Of a stretch of 64,000 nt of DNA, positions 31,883 through 51,021 are shown one piece after another (the first letter of the stretch is position 1; each line of letters begins with the position of its first letter). Origin of the DNA: Tethya wilhelma (lineage: Eukaryota; Porifera; Demospongiae; Tethyida; Tethyidae). A model generated the notes under the pieces. The model saw only the letters and a list, made by a program, of their open reading frames with translations, did not search any database and was not told the DNA's origin. The stretch lies in NCBI GenBank assembly GCA_964030475.1, contig CAXIPT010000003.1, positions 2,968,057 through 3,032,056 of the forward strand, given 5' to 3'. Made by a program: the position numbers and the translations under genes.

Positions 31883-32731
31883 TTATGATGTAAAGTTTGT
31901 TCCTATTGGTCGGCATTCTTGTACAGGTGTTCCACATACGCTACAACAAAATGCACTATCAGCAATAATGTTTCCCTTGAGGCAATAGTAACAATAGACA
32001 TGGTTGCAGTTGGTCACATGACCCATGCTGGGCTCCTCTTCACACAGTGAACATCTGCTGCAGTCTGTAACATGTGTCTCTGTGTTGCTTAGCAACCACT
32101 TCCTCCACCAGTTCTTGAGGGCAAACACGTTGAAGTGTGGCAGCACAAAGAAGATGGCCTCGCTGAACCCATGCCACAGGATCTCCCTGTTCATGTAGTC
32201 ATAGTTAGTTGTCCTCAGCACCTGCTGTTGCATCGGAACCATTGTCAGTGACAGCAGTCGTTCCTTTAGACTGGGGTAGCAGCCACCAACCAGAAACACC
32301 AGGAAATTAAATAGAGACAGTGTCTTGAATAATGTCACTATGGCCTGCAGTAGTCTCTCCAGCCTAGCTGGTCTAAGGGGGAGCACCAGGGAGAGCAGAT
32401 CAAACCGTTCTTGCAGCCATTCTGCCACTACCAGTGCTGCAAACAGAGCCATCTTCTGCCATGAACCCAGGGGCTGGGATCCTCTTATGCCATACCTCAG
32501 ATCCAGCATCAGCTGAGCAAAGGAACGACCCTCATTGTAAATAGAATATTTCCAAATTAGGAAACGTACAATCAACTTTAGTTCTGGTTTGAATCGAAGC
32601 AGATGTATTGATGGAAGATACTTGAACACCTCCAGGAACTGATGCTGCAATAAATCGTACAGTTCATCGTCAAGTTCAGTGCTATCCAACTGGTTTACTC
32701 TCAACACTAGTTCCTCTGGCACAGGCTCCAT
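31883..32731 (-). CDS. PEX2: PEX2 peroxisomal RING ubiquitin ligase
   Basis: Intronless 282-residue frame. PEX2, with PEX10 and PEX12, forms the peroxisomal membrane ubiquitin ligase that recycles the import receptor PEX5. Family blocks: LRVNQLDSTEL, FEPE-like RFKPELKLIVRFLIWKYSIY, FNFLVFLVGGCYPSLKERLL, YMNREILWHGFSEAIFFVLP. The C-terminal RING is SRCSLCEEEPSMGHVTNC, NHVYCYYCLK, FCCSVCGTPV with all expected cysteine/histidine ligands. Length is close to human PEX2 (305). Start is the first ATG after an upstream stop. The stop faces KLHL20. Confidence 0.92.
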   Translation of the reverse strand: MEPVPEELVLRVNQLDSTELDDELYDLLQHQFLEVFKYLPSIHLLRFKPELKLIVRFLIWKYSIYNEGRSFAQLMLDLRYGIRGSQPLGSWQKMALFAALVVAEWLQERFDLLSLVLPLRPARLERLLQAIVTLFKTLSLFNFLVFLVGGCYPSLKERLLSLTMVPMQQQVLRTTNYDYMNREILWHGFSEAIFFVLPHFNVFALKNWWRKWLLSNTETHVTDCSRCSLCEEEPSMGHVTNCNHVYCYYCLKGNIIADSAFCCSVCGTPVQECRPIGTNFTS

Positions 32732-33187
32732 GAGCCTAGGTGCACTGCCTGCAGCTCTGGCTTATGGTGAAGGTGAACTAGGTGGTGTTTTCTGATTGAA
32801 GCGCACTTCTATCACGTTGTGGACACTCCCACTCATGTGATTTCTTCAAAGGCGCACGTGATCATTTGATTTTGGCTCCACAGTTCTCTGTCGTTGAAGT
32901 AGGCCAGTAAAAGTAGTACGAATCAATCCACTCAAATCCACTCGTTTATTCTCTCATTTGGACAGAGAAGAACTCGCCCTACCGTGCTCTATTACTACTG
33001 CTGACTCTACTTCATTCTTATGTAAGTATCACTGGTTGTTAGGCGCAAAATGGCGGGATATGCTACTGGTGTTGTGTACACTATCAGAGGGTGTTCAATT
33101 GTAACGTGTGTGTTTGTATTGCTGTAGTTTTCACCGCGGTAAACCACACACCATCGCTATCTGGATGAGCTACTGGTCGAAGAGAGA
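32732..33187. promoter_or_regulatory. PEX2/PRRC2 promoter and PRRC2 5' UTR intron
   Basis: Contains a likely noncoding first exon of PRRC2 ending TTCTTAT before GTAAGTATC near 33018, an acceptor GTATTGCTGTAG ending near 33127, and CAAAATGGCGGGA (YY1-like) near 33045. Start codons are 456 bases apart. Confidence 0.45.
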
Positions 33188-41950
<8,763 letters not shown>

Positions 41951-42208
41951 GGCTCTTTTCAGAGATGAGCTTCCAAAGTGTTGTTTGTGAAGTAAAAATG
42001 TCTAATAATGTAAATGTGTATTGTAAAGTAAGACCTTGCAAGTTAATGCAGTGCACAAAAATTAATTATGAATCAACAGAACTCCAATCAATGTGCAAGG
42101 TATAACTGTGTATGTGCTCTGTTGTGTAATCTATTGTCATTAAATTTTACAATATCAATGTTGTCATGGTTTATGAGGGGGTTTCCCTGTGACACGTGGC
42201 ATGCAGAG

Positions 42209-43736
42209 ATGGCCAATATCCAAGAAGATGAGAAAGAGTTAGGAGGGCCACAGTTCTCTCCTCCTCTCTACCAGCAGAGATATGCAGCTGCCTTGGAGGT
42301 TGCTAGAAGAATACAGGCAAAGAAGGTCTACAACTTCCAAATTTGTCCTACATGTGTGCACTCTTCTTTGGTCAACTGTAGGTGGTTGATATGGGGTGTG
42401 CAGAGTGTAAGTTGCTACGGCAACTGAAGAAAGAGCCTTACATAGAGGAGCTAGTGGGTGTGGATATTGATCGACTCCTTTTGAATGTTCACCGAGGCAT
42501 GGTCTACCCTCTCACAACTGATTTTCTCCATCCAAGGAAGAAACCACTGCACCTAGCTCTTATGCATGGTACACCTCCAACTGGAATTGTGTGCGTGATT
42601 TTGTAACTATAGCTACCATTTTTCTTAGGTTCTATAGCAGACCCCGATTCACGTCTGGTGAACTTTGACCTTTTGTTGTGCATTGAAGTGTAAGTTACCT
42701 AATTGTACGATATTATACTATAGTCTGTCACGGTGGTCACATGACCTGCTGCAGTGTGGAGCACCTTGACCCTCCCGTACTGGATGCTGTTCCTCAAGCC
42801 ATATTTGGAGTCCTTCGGCCAAAGGTCATTGTCATGACAACACCTAATTCAGAATTTAATGTTCTGTTTCCTGGGTTCTCTGGGTACCGTCATCCTGACC
42901 ATCGCTTCGAGTGGACAAGAGGACAGTTCCAATCTTGGTGAGCAGCACGTGGAAGACACAGTGATGGCCATCTAATGACAATGATGGAATCCATTTGTCC
43001 AGGTGTGATGGGATCGCCAGTTGCTATGGTTACACTGTAGAGTATAGTGGAGTTGGCAGAGCTCCTATTGGCAAAGAAGAAGTTGGTTTCTGTTCTCAAA
43101 TGGCCACCTTCTCCCAGGCCTCCCAGAATGACCACACCAGCCACTGTGTTTCAATCCCATACACTATAGTGAGTGCTATACAAGAGAGCTACCCCCAGTG
43201 TGGAGTATGAATGCCAGCATGTCCATCATGCAGGTGGCAGAGGCTGCCCATCCTTATCAAACCAATCCTCTATCTCCCGAAGAAAGGCTGTGTTCTGAGG
43301 TGGAGTACTATCTTGGTGTTCTCTTGAGACAAAGAAGGGAGTTCGTTTCTGTTTCCAGCGATACTCATGTCTCCATCAGTCTGTCAGATCTCCTTCAGTT
43401 CCCTAAAGTATCTAGTCTTTGCTCCTCTGTCTCTGAAATACAGTGAGTTCATTAAACTATGTGTCTATACAATGCATTGTGCATAGGTAAGACTGTTGTA
43501 TTGACTGTGATCATGATAATATGTGTGCTGTCAGGTGCTCACTGCGACGTCACTCCAACTCTGTTCAGCTTGATACAAGTGGTGCATGTGCAGTGTTTCC
43601 CTGTGACCCCTCAGCAATAGCCAGTAGTGACTTGTCATCCAGCGATGATGGTAGTGAGCCAGATGAACACACTAGCCAGAGACAAACAACTAGTTGTTGT
43701 TCACTGGAAACTGAAGAAGACTGGGACAATTGTTAA
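42209..43736 (+). CDS. HENMT1: HENMT1, small-RNA 3' 2'-O-methyltransferase
   Basis: Adds a 2'-O-methyl to the 3' end of piRNAs, protecting them from tailing and decay. Exons 42209-42325, 42382-42568, 42629-42689, 42755-42937, 43003-43168, 43234-43442, 43535-43736 give 374 residues (human 393). SAM motif VVDMGCAECKLL, LVGVDID, and the Hen1 metal-binding/catalytic IEVVEHLD with TPNSEFN and HRFEWTRGQFQSW are all present, so it should be active. The C-terminal tail is serine-rich and acidic, not conserved. Start at ATGGCCAATATC follows an upstream frame that could extend it. Its presence implies a working piRNA pathway in this animal. Confidence 0.92.
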
Positions 43737-43883
43737 TGATCATATCACGATAGTCAGTAATAATTGTGTTTGCACCTAACAATGCCTTTACAACTTGTTT
43801 ATACAAGAGATGGCTTTAAAGGGAGGCTGCTTGGAGTAAGCCATGGATCAGTCACATGACAGAGCTAGCTGTTGTTTATCAAA

Positions 43884-44987
43884 ATGTCAGCATCTGGTGG
43901 TGATGAAGCGTTTAATGCCAGCTGTCAGCTCTATGACACTACCATGTTCAAGTGGACAGCTGCTCTGCGTGCTGGAGTGGGCTTGAGCTCCTTCGTTGTG
44001 TGTCTAGTAGTTATTGCTATCATTTTTTGCTACAAGAAGTACATGTTCTTCACTCAACGTCTGGTCATCTATCTCTCCATGGCAACTCTCCTTCATTCTC
44101 TCTCATATGCACTAGGAAGAATTAATTTCACCACTCAAAGGCCCATGGTGGATCACTACTGTTTGTTTGCTGGCTTCCTGGAGTTCTATTCCAGATGGGC
44201 GGAAGTGCTTGTCATTGCTTTCATAACTCTCAACATCTTTGTTGTGGCGCTAAATGGCTCCGATACCTCTAAGTTTGAAGCTCTCTTGGTGGTCCTCTGT
44301 TATACACTGCCCATAATGTGGTGCTGGGTTCCCTATGTGCAGTTGACGTATGGAACCAGTGGACCGTGGTGTGGAATCAGAGTCTTCAACAATGACTGCT
44401 TGGTGCACAATCTCGGAGGGTATGAGAGATTTTTCCTCTGGCAGTTCCCCCTCTATGTTGGTCTGGTGGCGCTGTATTTTATTACGTGGGTCTTTGTCAT
44501 AGTGAGATTGAACAAGGCAGCGGGAGAGTATGGGGGCTCGCACTATGACCCTAATGCACGCAAACAGAGACAGAAATTAGTGAAAGAATTCAAACATTTC
44601 ATTTGGTACCCTATTGTGTACCTCCTGCTGGAGTTGCCCCTGCTTGTCACTCAGATCTACGAGGCCATTCGTCCCTATGACCCCAGGGCAGAGTTGTGGA
44701 TACTAGAAGCCATATTAAGACCACTCGCTGGTGTTGCCATGGTAACTGTGTATGGGTTTGATGCACAAACTAGAAGTCTTCTTCGTAGGCTGGAGATCAG
44801 GAACTCATTTAGAGTGTGTTGCAGCCACCTCCTCTCCTCGGGGAAGGAGGAGGTGGTAGCCTACGACATGGAGGTAGACCATCGCTATGGAGACAGCGTG
44901 GAAGGAGATAGAGCTAGGAGAATTGTAAAAGAAAAGCAAAGGATAGCAGCTGTCAATGGAGTAGCCACTGAGACATGGGCCAAGTAG
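43884..44987 (+). CDS. 7TM receptor, cAR/GPR157-like, copy 1
   Basis: Intronless 367-residue frame with seven hydrophobic helices: SFVVCLVVIAIIFCYKK, FFTQRLVIYLSMATLLHSL, LVIAFITLNIFVVAL, LLVVLCYTLPIMWCWV, FLWQFPLYVGLVALYFI, FIWYPIVYLLLELPLLV, and the last near LRPLAGVAMVTVYGF. N-terminal Asn in FNASC is a likely glycosylation site. The PWCGIR loop and YPIVYL in helix 6 resemble cAMP-receptor-like/GPR157 receptors rather than rhodopsin-class (no DRY or NPxxY). Ligand and G protein are unknown. Clustered with a second intact copy and a decayed third. Confidence 0.75.
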   Translation: MSASGGDEAFNASCQLYDTTMFKWTAALRAGVGLSSFVVCLVVIAIIFCYKKYMFFTQRLVIYLSMATLLHSLSYALGRINFTTQRPMVDHYCLFAGFLEFYSRWAEVLVIAFITLNIFVVALNGSDTSKFEALLVVLCYTLPIMWCWVPYVQLTYGTSGPWCGIRVFNNDCLVHNLGGYERFFLWQFPLYVGLVALYFITWVFVIVRLNKAAGEYGGSHYDPNARKQRQKLVKEFKHFIWYPIVYLLLELPLLVTQIYEAIRPYDPRAELWILEAILRPLAGVAMVTVYGFDAQTRSLLRRLEIRNSFRVCCSHLLSSGKEEVVAYDMEVDHRYGDSVEGDRARRIVKEKQRIAAVNGVATETWAK

Positions 44988-45164
44988 CTAGCTTGTTTTT
45001 ATGTCGTATGAACTGTACATTAGCATGTGACATAAATGATTTGGGTGTAATCTTTATAGTATCATCCTAATAAGCACACACTATCAGTCACATGCACAAG
45101 GGAAGGCATTGTGCCTACATAAATAGGTACAGTGGTGGAGTAGCCAGTCAGCATATGGAACATC

Positions 45165-46253
45165 ATGAGTCACAGCGGTAGCGCTAGTGGTGAATCTGAG
45201 GATCTCAATTGTACATATTTCCCAAAATACAGTAAATTCTTCACATCTATTGCTATTCTGAGAGCTACTGTGGGAACAATGTCTGCTCTGGGGTGTTTGC
45301 TGGTCATCTGTCTCATCATTTTCTTTAAGAAGTACAGGTTCTTCACTCAGAGGCTCATTCTGAGCCTGGCAGTGGCAGCTCTCATCCACTCTCTCTCCTA
45401 CCCCCTTGCTAGAGTCAACTACTACACTCAGAGACCTCTCTTTGACCCTTACTGCTACTTTGCTGGATTTTTCAACCTCTATTCCAGCTGGATTGAGGTG
45501 CTCTCTCTCTCCTGTCTCACCTTCAATGTGTTTCTGAATGCAGTCTTGGACAAGTGGCCACAGAACATTGAATGTGTGTATGTTATCTTCACCTATCTCA
45601 CTCCTCTGTTGTGGACATGGATACCATTCATTGGGAGGTCCTTTGCTAACAGTGACGCTTGGTGTGACATAAGGAAAAGAAATGAAGACTGCTCCGGGCA
45701 CCAGTTAGGAGCCATCCTGCAGTTTGTCTTGTGGTACATTCCTCTTGCTGTTGTGTTAGCGGTTCTTGTCACCATGGCATTGATAGCTGCCTACAAGATT
45801 AGAAAGAGAGGGAAAATTTGGTATGGTCCTTTCTTTTCCCCTCAACAACAGACTGAACTAAAGCTGCAGCGTGACGTGAAGCCTCTCGTTTGGTACCCCA
45901 TTGTCTACCTGGTCCTAAATGTGTTCTCCTTTGCTAATCGTCTTGATATGGCCTTGCACCCAGGACCGGGTAGCTCCAACCTCTATCTCTGGTACCTGCA
46001 CATCCTCACCTCTCCCCTGCGAGGGGTCTTTGTGGCCGTGTTGTATGCACTGGATCCAGAAACAAGGAGGAGACTCAATCCTAGAGCAGCTGCCATGAGC
46101 AGGCCCGGGTGGAAGACAGACCCAGTGAAGTCGTACCACATTACGGATGACTCTGATGAAGGACTTGGAGAGTCAATGGTTGTCAGTTCTCCTCAGATCA
46201 ACAGCATTAGCACAGCAGGCTTCTCAACTCCATTCACTAGTGTGGCTGTTTGA
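45165..46253 (+). CDS. 7TM receptor, cAR/GPR157-like, copy 2
   Basis: Intronless, 362 residues, clearly homologous to the receptor ending 44987: KKYRFFTQRLILSLAVAALI, SLSYPLARVNYYTQRPLFDP, YCYFAGFFNLYSSWIEVLSL, PLVWYPIVYLVLNVFSFANR, SPLRGVFVAVLYALDPETRR. N-terminus has a glycosylation motif NCT. The tail is serine-rich with acidic TDDSDEGLGES. Roughly one residue in three or four matches copy 1 outside the shared FFTQR and TQRP blocks, so the duplication is old, whereas copy 3 is a recent relative of this one. Confidence 0.78.
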   Translation: MSHSGSASGESEDLNCTYFPKYSKFFTSIAILRATVGTMSALGCLLVICLIIFFKKYRFFTQRLILSLAVAALIHSLSYPLARVNYYTQRPLFDPYCYFAGFFNLYSSWIEVLSLSCLTFNVFLNAVLDKWPQNIECVYVIFTYLTPLLWTWIPFIGRSFANSDAWCDIRKRNEDCSGHQLGAILQFVLWYIPLAVVLAVLVTMALIAAYKIRKRGKIWYGPFFSPQQQTELKLQRDVKPLVWYPIVYLVLNVFSFANRLDMALHPGPGSSNLYLWYLHILTSPLRGVFVAVLYALDPETRRRLNPRAAAMSRPGWKTDPVKSYHITDDSDEGLGESMVVSSPQINSISTAGFSTPFTSVAV

Positions 46254-46640
46254 GGTGTACATGTTACTGCAATTAATTAGTGTTGTATATATGTATGAGT
46301 CTAGATCTGTATGTCAATCCTTTCCCATTCAATATTGTCTGATGTGAAGATGTACTACAGCAGAGGATTGGGTGACACTTGTTAAGAGCGGGCATGAATA
46401 AGAACAATGACAGTGAGTGGCAACTTTTGCACTCTAGCCTTTTAGGAGACCAGTTTGTTTTAGCAGATTATGTACCATGCACATGTACAGTTGCTTCCTG
46501 TTCCATGCTGTTTATGGTGCCATGCATGAATTCACTGAATATCAAATGTCAATTTATATTGCATGTGGTATGTATAGATGTGGCCATAATCTGAACTCAT
46601 AGAGAAGCATGAACTCTTCCAACAGCAGCTCGGCAGTGCA
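46254..46640. other. intergenic stretch, receptor copies 2 and 3
   Basis: About 390 bases, AT-rich, with no coding frame that resembles the receptors. It should include the 3' UTR of copy 2. Confidence 0.4.
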
Positions 46641-46659
46641 GTGTGTATCCAGTGAGGGA

Positions 46660-47503
46660 CCCATTCAATGTCTGCTCTGGGGTGTTCGCTGGTCATCTGT
46701 CTCATCATTTTCTTCAAGAAGTACCGGTTCTTCACTCAGGGGCTCATTCTGAGCTTGGCTGTGGCAGCTCTCATCCCGCACTCTCTCTCCTACCCCCTTG
46801 CTAGAGTCAACTACTACACTCAGAGACCTCTCTTTGACCCTTACTGTTACTTTGCTAGATTTTCAACCTCTATTCCAGCTGGATTGAGGTGCTCTCTCTC
46901 CGCTCCTGTGTCACCTTCAATGCGTTTCTGAATGCAGTCTTGGACAAGTGGCCACAGAACGTTGAATGTGCGAATGTTGTGGACATGTCTTTTACATGAT
47001 GATTCTTGGTCAGGTGTGGCATAAGAACTAACAATGAGGACTGCTCTGGGCATCAGTTGGGAGCCATCCTGCGGTTGATGGTACGTTCCTCTTTTTCTGC
47101 TCTCAATTATCTTGTCCATAGCCAGTGTGTTTGCAACCTACAAGATTTGGAAGAGATCTAAACATTCTCAAGGTGTTGCCAACTTTGCAGTGAATGTTGA
47201 CTGAGCACCTCCAGTCGCTACAGAACTCTGGTATGGTACCCCATTGCCTATTTACATTTGAACTTCTCATTTGTGAACAGAATTGATATTGCTTTAAATC
47301 CCGATGCCTGTCACCTAGCTATGTGGTACCTCCATGTCATAACGTCCCCTTTCAGAGGGGCATTCATTGCTATCATCTACGCTTCCGACCCAGAAACAAG
47401 AAACAGACTCAACTGGCCAGAAATCAAAGCACCTGGCAAACGAATGGTGTTAGAAGAGGTGGCCAAAGAATATGATATAAAACCGGTTGACATTGGGAGA
47501 TAG
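46660..47503 (+). pseudogene. decayed third 7TM receptor copy
   Basis: 46660-46975 follows copy 2 (45270-45590) almost base for base, then loses frame: a 3-base gain near 46777, a lost T in GATTTTCAACC near 46860 and an insertion near 46898. The extracellular loop and helices 4-5 are truncated, a short GTGTGGCATAAG...GACTGCTCTGGGC block survives, and the C-terminal third resumes at 47258 (NFSVNRIDIAL-like, DPETRN) ending at a TAG. No start codon or N-terminus corresponds to copy 2. Present as a broken gene; I do not see a way to read it as a functional protein. Confidence 0.75.
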
Positions 47504-47602
47504 TCTTAAGCCATAAAATCACTTCATTAAATACTTCATTACAAATATTACTGATAAGATTGGTTTATAAAATGATCACAAAATAAGCCACAGAAATAAT
47601 CA

Positions 47603-49437
47603 TTAACAAATCTGTGTAGGAGGTCCATCCTCTTCAATGTTGCCATGGCAACCATCCTTTGCTCCAGGCTGTTGTTTCCTGTTTCTGTTCCTTGGCCTTT
47701 GGTACCCCTGATATTGTTCGTGACCTCTCTGAACTCTGTCTGTAGGCCCTCTTGGTGGATGATAGTGCCACCTCTTCTTGTTCCCATGGTGATTTGAGCT
47801 GTGGTAATCTTTGGGTCCCTTGTGCTCTAATTGTTTGTGTCTTGTGAAATGTGCACTAGTTCTTTCGTCCTTTGCCTTGTGTCGATGGTAATCAGTAGAC
47901 TTTGTCTTCTCAGTTCTCCTCTGAGCACTCGACACATCGTCCTTGTCTTTAGGACAGTCCTGTAGTTGCTTGTCCTGACCTGTTTGTCTGTCCTGTGTTT
48001 GATCCACTCTGGGTTTGTCCTGAGCAACTTTGTGCCTATCACCCTTTTGAATCGCTGAATGTTTGTCCTGGCCTACTATTTCTCTGTCCTGCTGTTGATC
48101 CATTTCTTTCCTGTCCTGTTGTCTGTCCTGCTGGATATCATCATTGGTTTGTCCTGCACTCACCTAGTTCACCAAACATGAAGGTTTATTAACAACTGCA
48201 CTGTTTAGACATCAATCTTACATACCCAATTTTCATCCAGCACATCACGGTCTTCACTAATGTCAATGACTCCACCCCTTTCTCTCTGTTTCCATAGCAA
48301 CCTGGCCATTTCCAGCTGCCAGGCTCTGATGTCATCTGTAAGTTGTATGACTTCCTGCCCCTCCCCCTCCTCCTGCTGGTCTCCCCCGGCAGCTGAAGAG
48401 GAGGACAGCTGGTGATGAGAGACATCTTTGAGACATGTCTCATCTCCTCCCACCACCTCACGACACACAGGGCACTCCAACTGCACACCACACCCATCAC
48501 ATGAACCAGTAGCACCAGTATAGCAAACTGGACCAACCTGTTTGGGTTTCCTCCTCAGCATGGAGTCGACCTTGGCCTCATTCAGCCGCTGCTCCTCCAA
48601 CTGATGGTGGTAGTACTGGACATAGCGAGAGAGACAGGCCACATGGAAGTAGTGGTAGCAGCTGGTCTTGGTCACATGATCACTATCCTGGATACAGCAC
48701 ATACAACTGTCAGTGGGTGGAATGTGCACTCTGGGGGACAGCTAGCCCGGGTACCTTGAAGTTGAACTGGCAGATGGCACACTTGCCACAGGGCAGGTTG
48801 TTATCAGTGAGACAATCTTTGGCGTACTCCACCAGCTCATACATCATCGGCATCCCAAGGACCTCCTGGCATTTGTAGTGAAGGCCTTCCTCTATACTGT
48901 GTGTGTGTGTGTGCATGGCAACACAATGTTCACAATCCTGGTAATTGAAGGAGCTTACCCTCTGACGTGGGAATCAGACAGGCCTCGAGACTGGCACACT
49001 CTGATACTTGGTGCTACTGACGGGTACTGTGAGAGTGGAGAATAGGAGTGGCAGTAACTGACACACACAAACAGCTAACTTACATGTGGTCCAAGTATGG
49101 CATGTAGATCAAGGCAGACATATTGCTTCCCCTTGTCCTCTCCGGTGCTGGGTGTGATATGGAAGATGAGTTCAACCTCACCACTGCATGTACAACACGT
49201 TGGGTGAGGGAATGATGTCAGTTGTGAATGAACACAACTAGAAATGGCCTACCTGTCTCCATGGTTGATGGTCAGCTCATCCAGATAGACCTGAGACAGC
49301 AGCTCCAACTCCTCGCTCACACCGCTGTGGGGGAGGGAGAGGATGAAATGAACCCTCCTCTCTAGCTAGAATGTCACCCTGCCATCTTACCTCTCAGAGC
49401 TAGCCACCGAAGATTGACTCAACAAGGATCTGGCCAT
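47603..49437 (-). CDS. RNF25: RNF25-like RWD-RING ubiquitin ligase
   Basis: E3 ligase acting with UBE2D/UBE2E, in vertebrates on stalled-ribosome and NF-kB pathways. Exons 49437-49391, 49324-49253, 49183-49084, 49026-48959, 48896-48755, 48687-48538, 48480-48226, 48163-47603 give 464 residues. An RWD domain comes first (SEELELLSQVYLDEL, YPSVAPSIRV, RGLSD, MMYELVEYAKDCLTDNNLP), then RING CGKCAICQF, TSCYHYFHVACLSRYV, LECPVCREVV. The GGVIDISEDRD block is conserved in RNF25. The last exon is an unusual tail of QDR and QDK repeats. The 57-base intron between exons 6 and 7 is a multiple of three and open, so it may be retained. Exon 4 acceptor is fixed by phase at CTCTCACAG. Confidence 0.87.
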
Positions 49438-49506
49438 ATTGTTATTGCTAATTGGAGGACAAAGGGGTTAACATTTTTAATGTACAGTCATGGGTATGCA
49501 GTTGTA
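49438..49506. promoter_or_regulatory. shared head-to-head promoter, RNF25/TSEN15
   Basis: Only 69 bases between opposite start codons, the tightest pair in the window. Confidence 0.45.
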
Positions 49507-50571
49507 ATGGCCAGTGCTGCAGGAGGTGTTCTGAGTCACCCCAAGGCAAGCCAGCCCGTGGAGATACACTGGTTGGGATGTACAATAGTCTCTCTTTCAT
49601 GCAGCTGGACCAAATGATTCAGTATGGGTTCAAAGACAGTGAACAGATGTTGGCATCTCTTTTGGCCTACCTTGACCTGACAGAAGGTAACACATCTGTC
49701 TGCTGTAGGAGAGATGGATCATGTGATCTCCCTCTGTGTGTGTGTGCAGTGAAGGGGTGGTGTTCTGTGAGGGTGCTACCATCTGAGAAACTCCAAATGG
49801 TATCCTTATCAGCCAAGAAGTTCGAGAGTGTAAGTTGGAATTGAGCAGACAGACTACAATGTCATGTACCCATTGAATGATAGTCTTGTCCCCAGACCCC
49901 ACCCCTTCTCCAAGGAGAAAGAGGGTCTGGTATCTTTTGAGCGATTTCCCGGTTGTGCTGAGTCAGCAGTCTTAAAAATGCAACTACCAATCAGATTGCA
50001 GCATTCAAGTTTTCACGTGAAAGTCATCCTTTCAATTGCATATCTCATGAGACTCGAGATGTCTCAGTGATCGAAGAACTATAATAGCTTTGCGTGAATC
50101 GCTTACAACAGAACGTCTCAAAGATTGTATAGAAGAGTAGAAATCACTTACAGAAGAGTTTTACTAGTGAAAAAGTAGATCATGCTAATTGGGCTATAAA
50201 ATTAAAGCCAGGATAGATTTGGTAAGCAATCAGACATTGTAATCTAGTTGACCAGGCAGCTCTAGTGATTGGTTCCCTACACACGCACACCAGATTTATA
50301 GTAGAGCTAGCTCTGCTCCTAGCTTGTCCAGAGGACATACATACACAGACACACACACTCGTCACATGACATCTAGTTTCACTGCTGACTCAGCACAATC
50401 GGGAAATCGCTCAAAAGATACCAGACCCTCTTTCTCCTTGGAGAAGGGGTGGGGTCTGGGGACGAGACTAATTGGTCATTGCTGAGCTAGCAAGTCCATA
50501 TGCATTCCAGTCATGTGATCACAGTATGTTGTAACACACACACGCACACACGCACACACACACGCACACAC

Positions 50572-50618
<47 letters not shown>

Positions 50619-50878
50619 ACGACCCTCTGTGCATCTTGCCACTGCCAACTAGCCACCAGCTCTCCATGCAAAGGTAGGGACAGCTGTGCTCCCACACCTC
50701 ATATCATGCACCTCTTCTCCCCCATAGCATTGCCAGCTTGTGTGAGGGCCTCTCCTCCCAGGGAGGTCAGCTGGCAGTTGGCCTTGTGGACAGTGACTCC
50801 ACCGTCTGCTACTACCACCTCCACAGTGGACTTCCTCACAGGCAGCAAGACAACACCACAGCAGCTCTCAAGAAATGA
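49507..50878 (+). CDS. TSEN15: TSEN15, tRNA splicing endonuclease subunit
   Basis: Structural partner of TSEN34 in the tRNA intron endonuclease. Exons 49507-49545, 49605-49686, 49750-49829, 50618-50673, 50728-50878 give 135 residues. Blocks matching human TSEN15: SHPK, LASLLAYLDLTE, LQMVSL, and VDSDSTVCYYHLHSGL near the end. Intron 1 begins GCAAGC, not GT; joining there puts SHPK directly before LDQMIQYGF, exactly the spacing in human (HPK then YLEMMELDIG), and keeps frame. The family has no catalytic residues of its own. Intron 3 carries a MITE and a CA array that ends at the acceptor. Confidence 0.85.
49881..50470. mobile_element. 590-base MITE with 89-base inverted repeats
   Basis: Ends TAGTCTYGTCCCCAGACCCC and complement, with about 89 bases of inverted repeat differing at only two or three positions. 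TA at both edges suggests TA target duplication. No coding frame. In TSEN15 intron 3. Confidence 0.85.
50534..50616 (+). repeat. CA array, TSEN15 intron 3
   Basis: The array itself supplies CACACAG, the acceptor of exon 50618. Confidence 0.9.
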
Positions 50879-51021
50879 CTTGTTATAATCATAACTCATA
50901 ATAATTATTATCGTGCATTAAAAGACAGTTGCCAATAACAGCAATACAACATGTAGCCATGGAAATGCTCCATTTCTGATTGTTTTTTGGTGCTCAAAAA
51001 CTGCACATTATATTTTCTCTA

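Noticed and set aside
46660..46931. third 7TM receptor as a functional gene
   Set aside because: Frameshifts, missing N-terminus and lost helices relative to copy 2.
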